The translations under genes were made by a program, and so were the position numbers. Below are positions 1 to 9,289 of a stretch of 35,237 bases of DNA, one piece after another. A model generated the notes under the pieces. The model was not told the DNA's origin and ran no database searches. It saw nothing but the letters and a program-made list of their open reading frames with translations. Source of the DNA: Eubacteriales bacterium (lineage in GTDB: Bacteria; Bacillota; JASUSC01); assembly GCA_030446285.1 (NCBI GenBank), contig JASUSC010000013.1:1-35237 (forward strand), in the 5' to 3' direction. The first letter of the stretch is position 1. Every line of letters begins with the position of its first letter.

Positions 1-225
1 TTGAGACAACCATAGCCCCTGCCCCAAGAAGCAGGAACTCACGCCCTTCCAACCGGGTCTCCCCACTTGCCCTGAAATCAAAAAGCCTTTCAGGACAGAA
101 GGGAGAAAAAACTATCTCTAACTTTTTCTCCTGAACGGTCGAAATTTACCCTTTAGCAACCTTGCACCAGGGGGAAAGGGCTCGCCCATCTCCTCCCTTG
201 CGTCAACTTATCCTTTCCCATCCCA
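1..225. other. Left-edge region, possible partial minus-strand ORF
   Basis: No complete gene is seen here. On the minus strand one frame stays open from about position 155 to the window edge and reads plausibly protein-like (it contains ERLFDFRASGETRLEGREF, then a hydrophobic LLLGAGAMVV stretch). No convincing ATG/GTG/TTG start with a ribosome binding site precedes it. An ATG at about 189 has AGGAGG almost touching it, but that frame stops after 23 codons. It could be the 5' end of a gene leaving the window, a decayed gene, or chance. Confidence 0.2.
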
Positions 226-231
226 TATAAT
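226..231 (+). promoter_or_regulatory. Candidate -10 box for asnB
   Basis: A perfect TATAAT lies about 80 bases upstream of the asnB start. No good TTGACA-like hexamer sits 16-18 bases before it; the closest (TTGCGT at 198-203) is 22 bases away. The assignment therefore rests on the -10 box alone. Confidence 0.35.
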
Positions 232-313
232 ATCAGCGGAATTGCCAAAGATTTTTTCCGGCTACCGGCAGAAAAGCCCGGCAGGTCCGGCATTATCTGG
301 AGGGATAACTGAC

Positions 314-2158
314 ATGTGCGGCATTGCAGGATGGATTCACTGGCAGCGCGACTTGCGGGACGCAGGGATCGTTATGGAAAAAATGGCGGCCACCCTGGTT
401 CCCCGCGGTCCCGACGCCTCCGGCTACTGGCTTTCCCGCCACGCCGCCTTTGCCCACCGCCGCCTTATCGTAGTCGATCCTGCCGGCGGGGGCCAGCCTA
501 TGATCCGCCAGAAAGGCAATCACCACTACGTTCTCGTCTACAACGGCGAACTCTACAATACGGAAGAACTGCGCTCCCAGCTCCTCGCCAGAGGCTACAC
601 CTTCCGTGGGCACTCGGACACGGAAGTTCTCCTTACTGCTTACATGGAATGGGGTCCGGGCTGCGTGGAAAAGTTAAACGGCATCTTCGCTTTTGCCGTC
701 TGGGACTCAGAGCGACAGCTTCTCTTCCTGGCCCGCGACAGGCTGGGTGTTAAGCCCCTTTTCTTCTGCCGGCGCCCGCACTCCCTTATTTTTGCTTCCG
801 AGCTGAAGGCCATCCTGGCCCACCCCGAAATCGAACCCAAAATTGACGCCGAGGGACTGGCGGAAATTTTCGTCATGGGTCCCTCCCGTACCCCCGGCCA
901 CGGCGTCTTCAAGGGAATAGAAGAACTAAAACCGGGCTACTGCCTCACCTTTAACCGTTCCGGCCTCCACACGAGCCGCTACTGGGCTTTAGAAAGCCGT
1001 CCCCACACCGATGACCTTGCGACCACAGCGAGAAAAATAAGGGAATTACTGGAAGACGCCGTGGTCAGACAGCTGGTAGCCGACGTCCCCGTTTGCACCC
1101 TCCTTTCCGGGGGACTGGATTCCAGTACCATCACCGCCTTCGCTGCCAGAGAATACCAACGCCGCGGGCTGCCCCCTTTGCGCACTTTTTCTATCGACTA
1201 CGAGGGCAACGAACGCCACTTCCAGCGCAATCTTTTTCAGCCGGAAGCCGACCCTCCCTTCGTCAAACTGGTATCTGACTATTACGGTACCAGCCATCGC
1301 AACATCACCGTAACTACTAATCAATTGGCCGAGGCTTTAATTCCCGCCATGCAGGCCCGCGACCTACCGGGAATGGCCGACATTGACTCTTCTCTCCTTC
1401 TCTTCTGCCAGGAAATTAAAAAAGAGGCTACGGTAGCCCTCTCCGGAGAATGTGCCGACGAAGTTTTCGGGGGCTATCCCTGGTTCCACCAGCCGGAAGC
1501 CATCAACAGCAGCACCTTCCCCTGGATGCGCAGGCTGCCGGAAAAGCTGAAATATTTTTCTAGCGAACTCGTTGATTACATCAAGCCGGAAGAATACCTC
1601 ACGCGAAGGTATCTGGAAACCCTGGACGAAGTACCCCGTTTGGAAGGGGAAAGTTCCTTCGAAAACCGCATCCGGGAAATTTTTTACCTGACCATCCAGT
1701 GGTTTATGACCACCCTCCTGGACCGCAAAGATCGGATGAGCATGGCCTGCGGCTTAGAAGTACGGGTTCCCTTTGCCGACCACCGCTTGGTCGAGTACCT
1801 GTGGAACATTCCCTGGAGCATGAAAAACTACGGCGGTCAGCCCAAAGGAATTATGCGCCTGGCTTTGCAGGACGTTCTCCCGCCGGAAGTCCTTAACCGG
1901 CGCAAAACTCCTTATCCTAAAACTCACAACCCGGCCTACTCCCAGGCTGTCCGCCGCCTGCTCAAGGAGGTTATTACCGATCCCTCTTCACCGCTGCTGC
2001 CTTTCCTCAACGTGAAAAAACTGCTGGCAGACCTGGAAAGAGATGAAGATTTCTTCGACGTGCCCTGGTTTGGGCAACTTATGACCGGTCCCCAGTTCCT
2101 GGCCTATCTCCTGCAAACTGACGCCTGGTTCCGCCACTACCGGGTCCAGGTCCTGTAA
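314..2158 (+). CDS. asnB: Asparagine synthetase B, glutamine-hydrolysing
   Basis: Makes asparagine from aspartate, glutamine and ATP in the cytoplasm. The start is ATG 314, not the longer upstream frame, because it gives Met-Cys-Gly-Ile-Ala-Gly: Cys2 is the nucleophile of class II (Ntn) glutamine amidotransferases and must follow the initiator Met. GGAGGG at 299-304 is correctly spaced. Residues 2 to about 210 form the glutaminase domain (RRL, YNGELYN and SDTEVLL motifs); the rest is the synthetase domain, with the ATP-pyrophosphate loop SGGLDSS at residues 265-271 and SGECADEVFGGY further on. Its 614 residues are normal for bacterial AsnB. It is a single gene on the plus strand, closed by a hairpin terminator and facing cheR. 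Related amidotransferases also act in surface-polysaccharide loci, but no such neighbours are visible. Confidence 0.93.
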   Translation: MCGIAGWIHWQRDLRDAGIVMEKMAATLVPRGPDASGYWLSRHAAFAHRRLIVVDPAGGGQPMIRQKGNHHYVLVYNGELYNTEELRSQLLARGYTFRGHSDTEVLLTAYMEWGPGCVEKLNGIFAFAVWDSERQLLFLARDRLGVKPLFFCRRPHSLIFASELKAILAHPEIEPKIDAEGLAEIFVMGPSRTPGHGVFKGIEELKPGYCLTFNRSGLHTSRYWALESRPHTDDLATTARKIRELLEDAVVRQLVADVPVCTLLSGGLDSSTITAFAAREYQRRGLPPLRTFSIDYEGNERHFQRNLFQPEADPPFVKLVSDYYGTSHRNITVTTNQLAEALIPAMQARDLPGMADIDSSLLLFCQEIKKEATVALSGECADEVFGGYPWFHQPEAINSSTFPWMRRLPEKLKYFSSELVDYIKPEEYLTRRYLETLDEVPRLEGESSFENRIREIFYLTIQWFMTTLLDRKDRMSMACGLEVRVPFADHRLVEYLWNIPWSMKNYGGQPKGIMRLALQDVLPPEVLNRRKTPYPKTHNPAYSQAVRRLLKEVITDPSSPLLPFLNVKKLLADLERDEDFFDVPWFGQLMTGPQFLAYLLQTDAWFRHYRVQVL

Positions 2159-2166
2159 GCAAAAAA

Positions 2167-2195
2167 CCGGGCCTGACATCTCGGGCCCGGCTTTT
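2167..2195. terminator. Bidirectional terminator between asnB and cheR
   Basis: CCGGGCC (2167-2173) pairs with GGCCCGG (2184-2190) around a 10-base loop. A T-rich run follows on the plus strand and an A6 run precedes it, which gives a T tract on the minus strand. It can end both asnB and the cheR-side transcript. Confidence 0.8.
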
Positions 2196-2337
2196 ATCTT
2201 ACCAGCACCAGTTTGCCCGATGCGGTATTGATAGCATAACGGCAAACGTACAGTCTCCGGCCGCAGCAGGTGCAATATGCCTTGGGCTGGTTAAAGCGAT
2301 CCCGGCGAAAGCGACGGGGGTAAAATATCAATAACAA
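2194..2337 (-). CDS. Small Cys-rich hypothetical protein (47 aa)
   Basis: This short frame begins 13 bases after the cheR stop and ends at the terminator. It would start at TTG 2337 (or TTG 2331). The protein is basic in its first 20 residues, then carries the motif YCTCCGRRLYVCRYA with four cysteines, and ends GKLVLVR. The CxCC-x7-C spacing could bind a metal, but I recognise no family. The ribosome binding site is weak (GAGCGAGAG). Position and composition favour a real gene co-transcribed with cheR; lack of a good start argues against. Confidence 0.35.
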   Translation of the reverse strand: MLLIFYPRRFRRDRFNQPKAYCTCCGRRLYVCRYAINTASGKLVLVR

Positions 2338-2350
2338 CTCTCGCTCTAGT

Positions 2351-3184
2351 CTATCTAGACAAAAAGGGCTTACTTCCCGGTAAAAAACTTTTGCTATTTC
2401 TGTCCATCCGCTTCTGGTAGAAGAAAGAGGTGACCAGCTCGAAACCTATCTCTTGGGCCTCGAAGATCTGCTCTGTGCTGCCGATAAAGAGAACTCCTCC
2501 CGGTTTTAGCGACTGGTGAAACTTGCGGTAAAGCTCGTTCTTGCTTTCCTCTGTGAAATATATGACTACGTTGCGGCATAAGATAAGGTCGAAGCCGCTT
2601 TCAAAAGGATCCCGCAGGAGGTTGTGTTTTTTAAACTGGACTTTTTTCTTGATGCTGTCTTTCAGCCGGTAAATGCCGTTTTCCACTTCAAAGTATTTTT
2701 TGATATAAATTTGTGGTAAGCCGGCAAGAGATCTCTCACTGTATTCCCCAACCCTTGCCTTGGCCAGAGCATCTTCATCTATGTCCGTAGCTAGAATGGA
2801 ATAATTGAGCTGGGGGAAATTGTGATCGAGAACCATAGCCAAAGTATACGGCTCTTCACCGGTAGAACAACCGGCACTCCAAGCCCGGAAACGGACACCG
2901 ACATTTTCGATAAGCATAGGAATTATGGTTTTTATAAGCACTTCCCATTGAGGCGGGTTGCGGTAAAACTCGGAGACGTTGATGGTAATGGTATCCAGGA
3001 ACTTGTGCCATTGCTCCTGGTCTTTCTCCAGAATCAGCAGGTAATCATCGTAGTCTTTGGCGCCTACCATGCGCATAAGACTGTTGATTCTCCGCTCCAT
3101 CTGGGGGCGCTTGTAGCCCCCTAAATCCAGCCCCCGCCTATGGCGCAACTTTTCCAAGAACGCTAGATAAGCATCCACTACCAA
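2351..3184 (-). CDS. cheR: CheR-type protein-glutamate methyltransferase
   Basis: Transfers methyl groups from S-adenosylmethionine to glutamates of chemoreceptors, setting their sensitivity. The N-terminal all-alpha CheR domain (YKRPQMERRI) is followed by the SAM-binding domain: FRAWSAGCSTGEEPYTLAM is motif I, with later motifs ILATDID and LILCRNVVIYF. The open frame extends further upstream, but those residues come from a low-complexity AGTAAA tract (Tyr/Phe repeats) and have no family counterpart. TTG 3184 (AGG six bases before) or GTG 3178 is the likely start, giving 275-277 residues, a usual CheR length. No chemotaxis genes adjoin it, so its receptor partner is unknown. Confidence 0.85.
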   Translation of the reverse strand: MVVDAYLAFLEKLRHRRGLDLGGYKRPQMERRINSLMRMVGAKDYDDYLLILEKDQEQWHKFLDTITINVSEFYRNPPQWEVLIKTIIPMLIENVGVRFRAWSAGCSTGEEPYTLAMVLDHNFPQLNYSILATDIDEDALAKARVGEYSERSLAGLPQIYIKKYFEVENGIYRLKDSIKKKVQFKKHNLLRDPFESGFDLILCRNVVIYFTEESKNELYRKFHQSLKPGGVLFIGSTEQIFEAQEIGFELVTSFFYQKRMDRNSKSFLPGSKPFLSR

Positions 3185-3212
3185 CACCAGCCTATTTGTT
3201 TTAATTTTTAAG

Positions 3213-3347
3213 TCATTTTTTGAAAAAAAGTAAAAGTAAAAGTAAAAATACGTGCTGGGAATGAGGGAAAGAAGAAACAATCAGGACTGCCACCAAGGCC
3301 AGCCCCTGGAGAATCAAAACCAGGTATTTCCGTAATATTTTCGCCAC
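3213..3347 (-). CDS. Possible small hydrophobic peptide (44 aa)
   Basis: Between hemL and cheR a minus-strand frame from GTG 3347 encodes a basic start (KILRKY) and a long hydrophobic stretch (LVLILQGLALVAVLIVSS), then a second hydrophobic run made of leucines from the AGTAAA repeat tract. It resembles a signal peptide or a one-to-two-pass membrane peptide. The ribosome binding site is poor. It may be a real small protein, a relic, or chance. Confidence 0.2.
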   Translation of the reverse strand: MAKILRKYLVLILQGLALVAVLIVSSFPHSQHVFLLLLLLFFKK

Positions 3348-3379
3348 CTATTTTTTTCTTTTTTTCAGAAATTTTATTC

Positions 3380-4672
3380 TCATGCCACTACCCGGAAGGC
3401 CTTCTCCGCTGCTGCAATGGTCCGATCGATATCTTCATCACTGTGGGCCAGGGATACAAAAGCCGCCTCAAACTGGGAAGGTGCCAGGTATACCCCTTCC
3501 TCCAGCATGGCCCGGAAGAAAGCAGCATACTTGTTCGTGTCCGAGGTTAAAGCCGAAGCATAGTCGGTTACCGGCTGGTCGGTAAAGAAAGCGCAAAGCA
3601 TAGATCCTACCCGGTTGAAAGTAACCCTCACTCCTGCCTTGCGAGCCGCTTCTTCCAGTCCCGCCGCCAACCGCGCCGATTTCCCTTCCAGCTCCTCGTA
3701 TACACCGGGTTTCTGCAGTTCTTGCAAAGTTTCAATTCCGGCCGTCATCGCCAGCGGGTTGCCGGAAAGAGTCCCCGCCTGATAAACCGGGCCGGCCGGG
3801 GCGATCATCTCCATTATTTCTCGCCGGCCGCCGTATGCCCCCACGGGCAGACCGCCGCCGATAATTTTACCCAGACAGGTGAGATCAGGTTCTATACCGT
3901 AAAGGGTCTGGGCTCCGCCGTAGGCCACCCGGAAGCCGGACATTACCTCGTCGAAGATAAGCAACGCTCCGTATTCGCGGGTCAACTGCCGTAATCCCTC
4001 CAGGAAACCTTCCTTTGGGGGCACTACCCCCATATTCCCAGGTACCCCTTCCACAATGACGGCGGCGATATTCTCGCCCTCCAGTTCAAAAATCTGCCGT
4101 AAGGTTTCCAAGTCATTGTAAGGAGCATTGATGGTATCGGCAGCAATTCCCGCCGGTACTCCCGGACTGCTGGGAACACCTAAGGTCAGAGCTCCGGAGC
4201 CAGCCTTAATTAAGAGAGAGTCGGCGTGGCCGTGGTAACACCCCTCAAACTTGACAATTTTGGACCTGCCAGTATAAGCCCGGACTAGGCGCAAAGCGCT
4301 CATGGTAGCTTCCGTGCCAGAATTGACAAACCGTACCATGTCCATAGCCGGGAAAGCTTCCACGATCATCCGGGCCAGTTCCGTCTCCAACTCGGTAGGA
4401 GCGCCGTAACTTATGCCCTTATCCAGGTATTTCTTCAGAGCCTCAACTACCCGGGGATGGTTGTGCCCTAAAATCATGGGCCCCCAGGAGCCCACGTAGT
4501 CTATGTACTCGTTCCCGTCCACATCGTAAATCTTAGATCCCCGTGCCCGGTCAATAAAGAGGGGCTGCCCGCCGACCGCTTTGAAAGCCCGTACCGGGCT
4601 GTTTACCCCGCCGGGAATGTACTTCTGCGCCTCTTCATAGCAGCGAATGGACTTTTCAATCCCGTTTTTCAT
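3380..4672 (-). CDS. hemL: Glutamate-1-semialdehyde 2,1-aminomutase
   Basis: PLP enzyme that turns glutamate-1-semialdehyde into 5-aminolevulinate, the second committed step of the C5 tetrapyrrole pathway. It shows the class III aminotransferase pattern: [41 protein letters not shown], and the PLP lysine in [13 protein letters not shown] (Lys269). Its 430 residues match the family. A GTG at 4678 is in frame, but GGAGG ends seven bases before ATG 4672, so the ATG is preferred. It is the last gene of the heme cluster, 69 bases after nirJ2. Upstream hemA supplies the substrate and hemB uses the product. Confidence 0.95.
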   Translation of the reverse strand: MKNGIEKSIRCYEEAQKYIPGGVNSPVRAFKAVGGQPLFIDRARGSKIYDVDGNEYIDYVGSWGPMILGHNHPRVVEALKKYLDKGISYGAPTELETELARMIVEAFPAMDMVRFVNSGTEATMSALRLVRAYTGRSKIVKFEGCYHGHADSLLIKAGSGALTLGVPSSPGVPAGIAADTINAPYNDLETLRQIFELEGENIAAVIVEGVPGNMGVVPPKEGFLEGLRQLTREYGALLIFDEVMSGFRVAYGGAQTLYGIEPDLTCLGKIIGGGLPVGAYGGRREIMEMIAPAGPVYQAGTLSGNPLAMTAGIETLQELQKPGVYEELEGKSARLAAGLEEAARKAGVRVTFNRVGSMLCAFFTDQPVTDYASALTSDTNKYAAFFRAMLEEGVYLAPSQFEAAFVSLAHSDEDIDRTIAAAEKAFRVVA

Positions 4673-4701
4673 CGTCACTCCTCCTCACGGGAAAATTCCG
4701 G

Positions 4702-4732
4702 ACCGGCCGGTTGTTTACCCAGGCCGGCCTGG
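4702..4732. repeat. Two perfect GGCC-rich palindromes between nirJ2 and hemL
   Basis: ACCGGCCGGT (4702-4711) and CCAGGCCGGCCTGG (4719-4732) lie in the short nirJ2-hemL gap. Neither has a T tract, so they are not ordinary terminators. They may be an RNA-processing or mRNA-stability hairpin. Confidence 0.4.
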
Positions 4733-4741
4733 CTTAAATTT

Positions 4742-5737
4742 TTAGTAACCTTTGCGACCCTGATATAAGCACCAAGGTTCTTCCGCCATATAGTCGCCGT
4801 CGTTATAGAAGGCCGCCCGCGCCCGGCAGCCGCCGCATATCTTTTTGTAGGCGCACTTGCCGCAGCCGCCCTTGTAATCCATGGTCCGCAGGGTTTTAAA
4901 CACTTCGCTGTTGGCCCAAATTTCACTGAACGGAGTCTCCCGCACATTGCCCACTTCTATATCCATGTAGGCACAGGGCTGCACTTTCCCTTTGGGGCCA
5001 ATAATGCAGTAAGAAATTCCCGCCAGACAACCCCGGCCGAAACGCATGGGTACTCCCATCTGCTTGGCAATCCGCATAAACTGGGGCGCACAGGTCGGTT
5101 TGAGTTCAATGTTCACTTCCTGCTGCTTTTTGACTATGCGGCTGAGAATGTTTTCGTACTGCTCGGCCCGCAGGGACTCCTCTTCAATGTTCTTGGCGCG
5201 ACCGGTAGGCACCAGGAAAAAGAAGTGATGGGCCCTGGCCCCTATTTCCACGGCAAAATCAGTGATCTTCTCCGCTTCCTCGTAGTTCCAGTCCATGAGG
5301 GTGGTGTGAATCTGGAAGGGCACTCCGGCCTCACGCAGGTTTTTCATTCCCTGCACAGCTCCTTCCCATGCTCCTTCCAGTTTGCGCAGGCGGTCGTGTT
5401 TCTCTTTGTCCAGGCTGTCTAAGCTGATACCCACGCAGTCGACGTTGATCTCCTTCAACTTACGGGCCACTTCCGGAGTAATGAGGGTTCCATTGGTCCC
5501 GAAAACGGTAATGAGCCCCAATTTCTTGGCATACTCCGCCAGTTCAAAAATGTCTTCCCGCATGAAGGGCTCGCCGCCGCTGAAGATCATTATTTTAAAA
5601 CCAACTTTTTTTATTTCATCCAGCAGGGCTTTCCCTTCTTCCGTATTCAGTTCTTCTTCAGCCTTTACCCCTGCATCACGATAGCAGTGGTCGCAGTACA
5701 TGTTGCACTGATTGGTAGTGTTCCAGGATACAATCAA
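4742..5737 (-). CDS. nirJ2: NirJ2/AhbD-type radical SAM heme-biosynthesis protein
   Basis: Radical S-adenosylmethionine enzyme of the alternative, siroheme-dependent heme pathway; relatives remove or convert side chains of decarboxylated siroheme or Fe-coproporphyrin to give heme. The start MIVSWNTTNQ leads into CNMYCDHC (Cys11, 15, 18), which binds the [4Fe-4S] cluster used with SAM. SGGEP and GISLDS follow. The C-terminus carries a SPASM-like cysteine set (CGKCAYKKICGGC, then EEPWC) for an auxiliary cluster. It starts at TTG 5737, 13 bases after an AGGAGG that lies inside the end of hemB. It matches NirJ2 as I know that family; whether it acts as AhbD or otherwise cannot be told from sequence. 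No ahbA, ahbB or ahbC partner lies in the window. Confidence 0.85.
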   Translation of the reverse strand: MIVSWNTTNQCNMYCDHCYRDAGVKAEEELNTEEGKALLDEIKKVGFKIMIFSGGEPFMREDIFELAEYAKKLGLITVFGTNGTLITPEVARKLKEINVDCVGISLDSLDKEKHDRLRKLEGAWEGAVQGMKNLREAGVPFQIHTTLMDWNYEEAEKITDFAVEIGARAHHFFFLVPTGRAKNIEEESLRAEQYENILSRIVKKQQEVNIELKPTCAPQFMRIAKQMGVPMRFGRGCLAGISYCIIGPKGKVQPCAYMDIEVGNVRETPFSEIWANSEVFKTLRTMDYKGGCGKCAYKKICGGCRARAAFYNDGDYMAEEPWCLYQGRKGY

Positions 5738-5745
5738 GGCTAAGG

Positions 5746-6726
5746 TTATTCCTCCTTTAGCCAGCGGGCCAGGTCCTTGGCGTGATAGGTAATGATAATG
5801 TCGGCACCCGCCCGCTTGATTCCTGTGACAATTTCCATCACTATTCGCTTCTCGTCCAGCCAGCCCATCTGGGCAGCAGCTTTAACCATAGCGTACTCGC
5901 CGCTCACGTTGTAAGCGGCAACCGGCACTCCGAAGGTATCTTTCACCCGGCGGATGATATCAAGGTAAGCCAGAGCCGGCTTTACCATGACAATGTCCGC
6001 CCCTTCCTCTAAGTCAAGCCGGACCTCCTTCAAAGCCTCCAAGCCGTTGGCCGGGTCCATCTGGTACCCCCTGCGGTCACCGAACTGGGGAGCCGACTCA
6101 GCTACGTCCCGGAAGGGACCGTAGAAAGCAGAAGCGTACTTGGCCGCATAGGACATGATGGGGAGATGGCTGTAACCGGCTTCATCCAGCACCCGCCGGA
6201 TGTGCCCAACCCGGCCGTCCATCATGTCGGAAGGAGCCACCATGTCGGCTCCTGCCCGGGCATAGGAGAGGGCTACCTTCCCTAACACTTCCAGGGTGGC
6301 GTCGTTCATCACGTTGCCCTTTTCGTCTAAGAGCCCGCAGTGGCCGTGGCTGGTATATTCGCATAAACAGAGGTCAGGAATGACTAAAAGTTCCGGGCAT
6401 TTATCTTTAATAGCCCTGATTGCCCGCTGCACCGCTTCATTATCGTCGTAAGCGGAAGACCCTTTTTCGTCTTTATAAGCCGGGATACCGAAGAGAAGCA
6501 CTGCAGGAATCCCTAACTTCCAGGCCTCTTCCGCTTCTTTTACCGCCAGATCAACGGAGAGTTGATATACCCCGGGCATAGAGGCAACAGGGTTCTTTAC
6601 TCCCTGGCCGTTGGTAACAAAGATTGGGTAAATAAGATCGTCTACAGTTACCTTGGTTTCCCGGACCATCCGGCGCAGGGTTTCAGACGCCCTGAGCCGG
6701 CGCGGTCTTTCCTGCGGAAATCCCAT
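5746..6726 (-). CDS. hemB: Delta-aminolevulinic acid dehydratase (porphobilinogen synthase)
   Basis: Condenses two 5-aminolevulinates into porphobilinogen. Substrate Schiff-base lysines are Lys196 ([13 protein letters not shown]) and Lys249 ([10 protein letters not shown]). Cys120, Cys122 and Cys130 in [14 protein letters not shown] mark the zinc-dependent type. The start ATG 6726 is chosen over the in-frame TTG 6732 because GGAGGG lies six bases upstream of it; the protein is then 326 residues, the normal size. It begins two bases after the cobA-hemD stop, showing translational coupling. Confidence 0.96.
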   Translation of the reverse strand: MGFPQERPRRLRASETLRRMVRETKVTVDDLIYPIFVTNGQGVKNPVASMPGVYQLSVDLAVKEAEEAWKLGIPAVLLFGIPAYKDEKGSSAYDDNEAVQRAIRAIKDKCPELLVIPDLCLCEYTSHGHCGLLDEKGNVMNDATLEVLGKVALSYARAGADMVAPSDMMDGRVGHIRRVLDEAGYSHLPIMSYAAKYASAFYGPFRDVAESAPQFGDRRGYQMDPANGLEALKEVRLDLEEGADIVMVKPALAYLDIIRRVKDTFGVPVAAYNVSGEYAMVKAAAQMGWLDEKRIVMEIVTGIKRAGADIIITYHAKDLARWLKEE

Positions 6727-6728
6727 TC

Positions 6729-8258
6729 TCAACCCTCCCTGAAATAATCTACCAGTGCCTCTAGCAAGCCATCGACCGTGTATTTGCTCGCCACCACATC
6801 AACCCGCAACCCCAATTCTTTGGCCGTCTCCGCGGTAATGGGACCGATGCAGGCTACTGTTACCCCCTCGAGAAGAGAAGGAAGTTCGTTCTCCGGTAAT
6901 AAACGGACAAAGTTGCGCACGGTGGAAGAACTGGTAAAGGTGAGGACGTGGAGTTTCTTCTCCCGCAACATTTTCAGCAGTTCTTCACGGTTGCCTTTTG
7001 CCGGCAAGGTGCGATAAGCCGGAACCTCTATCACTTCCGCCCCCATCTGCGCCAGGGCCTGGGGCAAAGCCTTGCGGGCAATATCGGAGCGCGGGAGAAG
7101 GAATTTTTTCCCTTTCAGGTCATATTCCTGCAGCATGGCCACAATTCCTTCGGCCACAAACTCTTCCGGCATGAGATCACAAAAGAGACCGTATTTTTCC
7201 ACCGCTTCCCGGGTCCGGGGACCGATGGCAATAATCTTAGCCGCTCCTAAAGCCCGGATATCCACCCGCAGTTCCCGCATCCTGCCGAAGAAGGCTTCTA
7301 CTCCGTTGGCACTGGTGAAAACCACCCAGTCAAATTCGCCCAGTCGGGAAATGGCCGCATCCAGGGGGCCGAAATCTTCCGGCGGGGCAATGGCAATGGT
7401 GGGAAACTCCCATGGCTCGCCGCCCAGAGCTTCGATTTTTTCCGCCATACTTCCTCCCTGCCCCCTCGCCCGGGCTACAAGAACGCGCTTGCCGAACAGG
7501 GGCTTTTGCTCGTACCAGGCCAGCTTCTCCCTGAGCTTGACCACTTCGCCGACAACGATTATTACCGGATGAGATAGTCCCGCCTGGCGGGCCTTTTCTT
7601 CGATGTCGGCCAGGGTACCGGTTACCGTCCTCTGCTCCGGTCGCGTGCCCCAGGTGACGAGGGCCACCGGTGTTTCTGGTGCTCTCCCGTGTTCAAGGAG
7701 CTTTTTTACAATCAGGGGTAAATTGCGCATCCCCATATAAAAAACCAGGGTATCCACCCCGGGAGCCAGGTGCTGCCACCGCAGGGAGGAATCTTCCTTT
7801 TGCGGGTCTTCATTACCGGTAATTAAAGCTACCGTGGAGGAATAATCACGGTGGGTAACAGGAATGCCGGCATAAGCTGCCACCCCGATCCCGGAGGTCA
7901 CTCCTGGAACCACCTCAAAGGGAATACCCCGCTCGGCCAAATAATTAGCCTCCTCCCCTCCGCGGCCGAAGACAAAGGGGTCGCCCCCCTTGAGCCGTAC
8001 CACCCGGTAACCCTGTTCCGCTTTTTCCGCCAGAATACGATTAATTTCCTCCTGCGCAAAGGAATGGCGGCCGGGAGCTTTGCCGGCGTAAATCAGTTCG
8101 GCATCCTCCCGAACAAAACTGAGCAGTCGGGGGGAAGCCAGCCGGTCATAAACCACTACATCGGCCTGCTGCAGGCAGCGCAGCCCTTTTAAAGTTATCA
8201 GCCCAGGATCTCCGGGCCCGGCTCCTACCAGATACACTATTCCCTTACCCATTGGCAT
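6729..8258 (-). CDS. cobA-hemD: Fused uroporphyrinogen-III methyltransferase / uroporphyrinogen-III synthase
   Basis: Two-domain enzyme. Residues 1 to about 245 are SUMT, which methylates uroporphyrinogen III to precorrin-2 with SAM ([39 protein letters not shown]). Residues about 255-509 are HemD, which closes hydroxymethylbilane to uroporphyrinogen III ([36 protein letters not shown]). The fusion is common in anaerobic Firmicutes and channels substrate towards siroheme and cobalamin. Two starts are possible: ATG 8258 (AGGAG four bases away) and ATG 8252 (ten bases away, closer to the family N-terminus). Both overlap the hemC end. Confidence 0.95.
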   Translation of the reverse strand: MPMGKGIVYLVGAGPGDPGLITLKGLRCLQQADVVVYDRLASPRLLSFVREDAELIYAGKAPGRHSFAQEEINRILAEKAEQGYRVVRLKGGDPFVFGRGGEEANYLAERGIPFEVVPGVTSGIGVAAYAGIPVTHRDYSSTVALITGNEDPQKEDSSLRWQHLAPGVDTLVFYMGMRNLPLIVKKLLEHGRAPETPVALVTWGTRPEQRTVTGTLADIEEKARQAGLSHPVIIVVGEVVKLREKLAWYEQKPLFGKRVLVARARGQGGSMAEKIEALGGEPWEFPTIAIAPPEDFGPLDAAISRLGEFDWVVFTSANGVEAFFGRMRELRVDIRALGAAKIIAIGPRTREAVEKYGLFCDLMPEEFVAEGIVAMLQEYDLKGKKFLLPRSDIARKALPQALAQMGAEVIEVPAYRTLPAKGNREELLKMLREKKLHVLTFTSSSTVRNFVRLLPENELPSLLEGVTVACIGPITAETAKELGLRVDVVASKYTVDGLLEALVDYFREG

Positions 8259-9186
8259 CTATCTCCTGTCGCAGTTCTTTTAATACCTCATCAGCGCCCA
8301 TAGCCAAAAGTCTCTTCGCCAGATCTATTCCCAGTTCTTCCGCCTCTTCAGGGGAACCAGAAATCTCAGCCCGGAACAGTCTCTTCCCGTCCAGGCTGGC
8401 TACAACGCCCTGGAGGCGAAGTTCGCCTCCCTCAATCTGTCCCAGGGCCCCAATGGGAATCTGGCAGCCGCCTTCCAGGTAGCGTAGAAAGGCCCGTTCT
8501 GCTTTAATAGACTTCTCCGCAGAATAATCGTTGAGGGGAGCCACTAGCTCTGCGATTTCTTTGTCTCCTTCCCTTATCTCCACCCCTATGGAACCCTGGC
8601 CCACCGCCGGCAGGAAGAGGGAATCCGGTAAATACTGTTTAATGAGATTCTGCCATCCCAGACGGATTACACCCGCCGCTGCGAGAATGATACCGTCCAG
8701 ATTCTGCTCCCGCAACTTCCGCAGCCGGGTGTTCAGATTCCCCCGTAGCGGAACCAACTGCAGGTTGGGTCGGTAATGAAGAAGCTGGGCGCAGCGTCGC
8801 AGGCTGCTGGTCCCCACCCTGGCACCCGGTGGAAGAGCATCGATGGAGTCATACCTTTCGGAAATAAAAACATCGCAGGGGTTTTCCCGCGGGCAAATAG
8901 CCCCGATGGTCAGACCTGCTGGTAGCTTGGTCGGCAAGTCCTTCATACTGTGGACCGCCAGATCAATTTCTCCCCGCAGCATCGCCTGCTCTAATTCTTT
9001 GGTAAAAAGGCCCCTATCGCCAATTTTGGCCAGGGCCACATCGAGAATTTTATCTCCCCTGGTTTTCATGGTAACAATACGAAATTTGCGGCCGGGATGG
9101 AGCTCCCTGAGCCTATTTACCACCCACTCCGTCTGCCAGAGGGCCAGTGCACTATCTCTGGAACCAACCAGTATCTCCCGTGTCAT
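8245..9186 (-). CDS. hemC: Porphobilinogen deaminase (hydroxymethylbilane synthase)
   Basis: Polymerises four porphobilinogens into hydroxymethylbilane on a dipyrromethane cofactor bound to Cys241 (YLEGGCQIPIGA). Other family signatures are VGSRDSALALWQ, HSMKDLPT, GTSSLRR, PLRGNLNTRL and LPAVGQG. It has 313 residues; ATG 9186 is preceded by GGAGG seven bases away. It follows hemA after a gap of about 100 bases with no obvious terminator, and overlaps cobA-hemD by 14 bases. Confidence 0.96.
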   Translation of the reverse strand: MTREILVGSRDSALALWQTEWVVNRLRELHPGRKFRIVTMKTRGDKILDVALAKIGDRGLFTKELEQAMLRGEIDLAVHSMKDLPTKLPAGLTIGAICPRENPCDVFISERYDSIDALPPGARVGTSSLRRCAQLLHYRPNLQLVPLRGNLNTRLRKLREQNLDGIILAAAGVIRLGWQNLIKQYLPDSLFLPAVGQGSIGVEIREGDKEIAELVAPLNDYSAEKSIKAERAFLRYLEGGCQIPIGALGQIEGGELRLQGVVASLDGKRLFRAEISGSPEEAEELGIDLAKRLLAMGADEVLKELRQEIDANG

Positions 9187-9289
9187 TTCTTCGCCTCCTA
9201 AATCCAGTATTGCCCCAGTTTTCTCTTGGAATTACGACACACCCCGGCCTTCCAGTCCCGCGTCGGATTTTCTTTTCCCTTGGTTTCAT

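Noticed and set aside
3224-3250. AGTAAA tandem tract and the Tyr/Phe-rich N-terminal extension of cheR
   Set aside because: Low-complexity DNA upstream of the likely start; it has no counterpart in CheR proteins and lacks a start with a ribosome binding site.
5738-5760. An ATG start for nirJ2 upstream of TTG 5737
   Set aside because: No ATG or GTG is in frame before an upstream stop; the family N-terminus begins at this TTG, so the long 13-base spacing is accepted.
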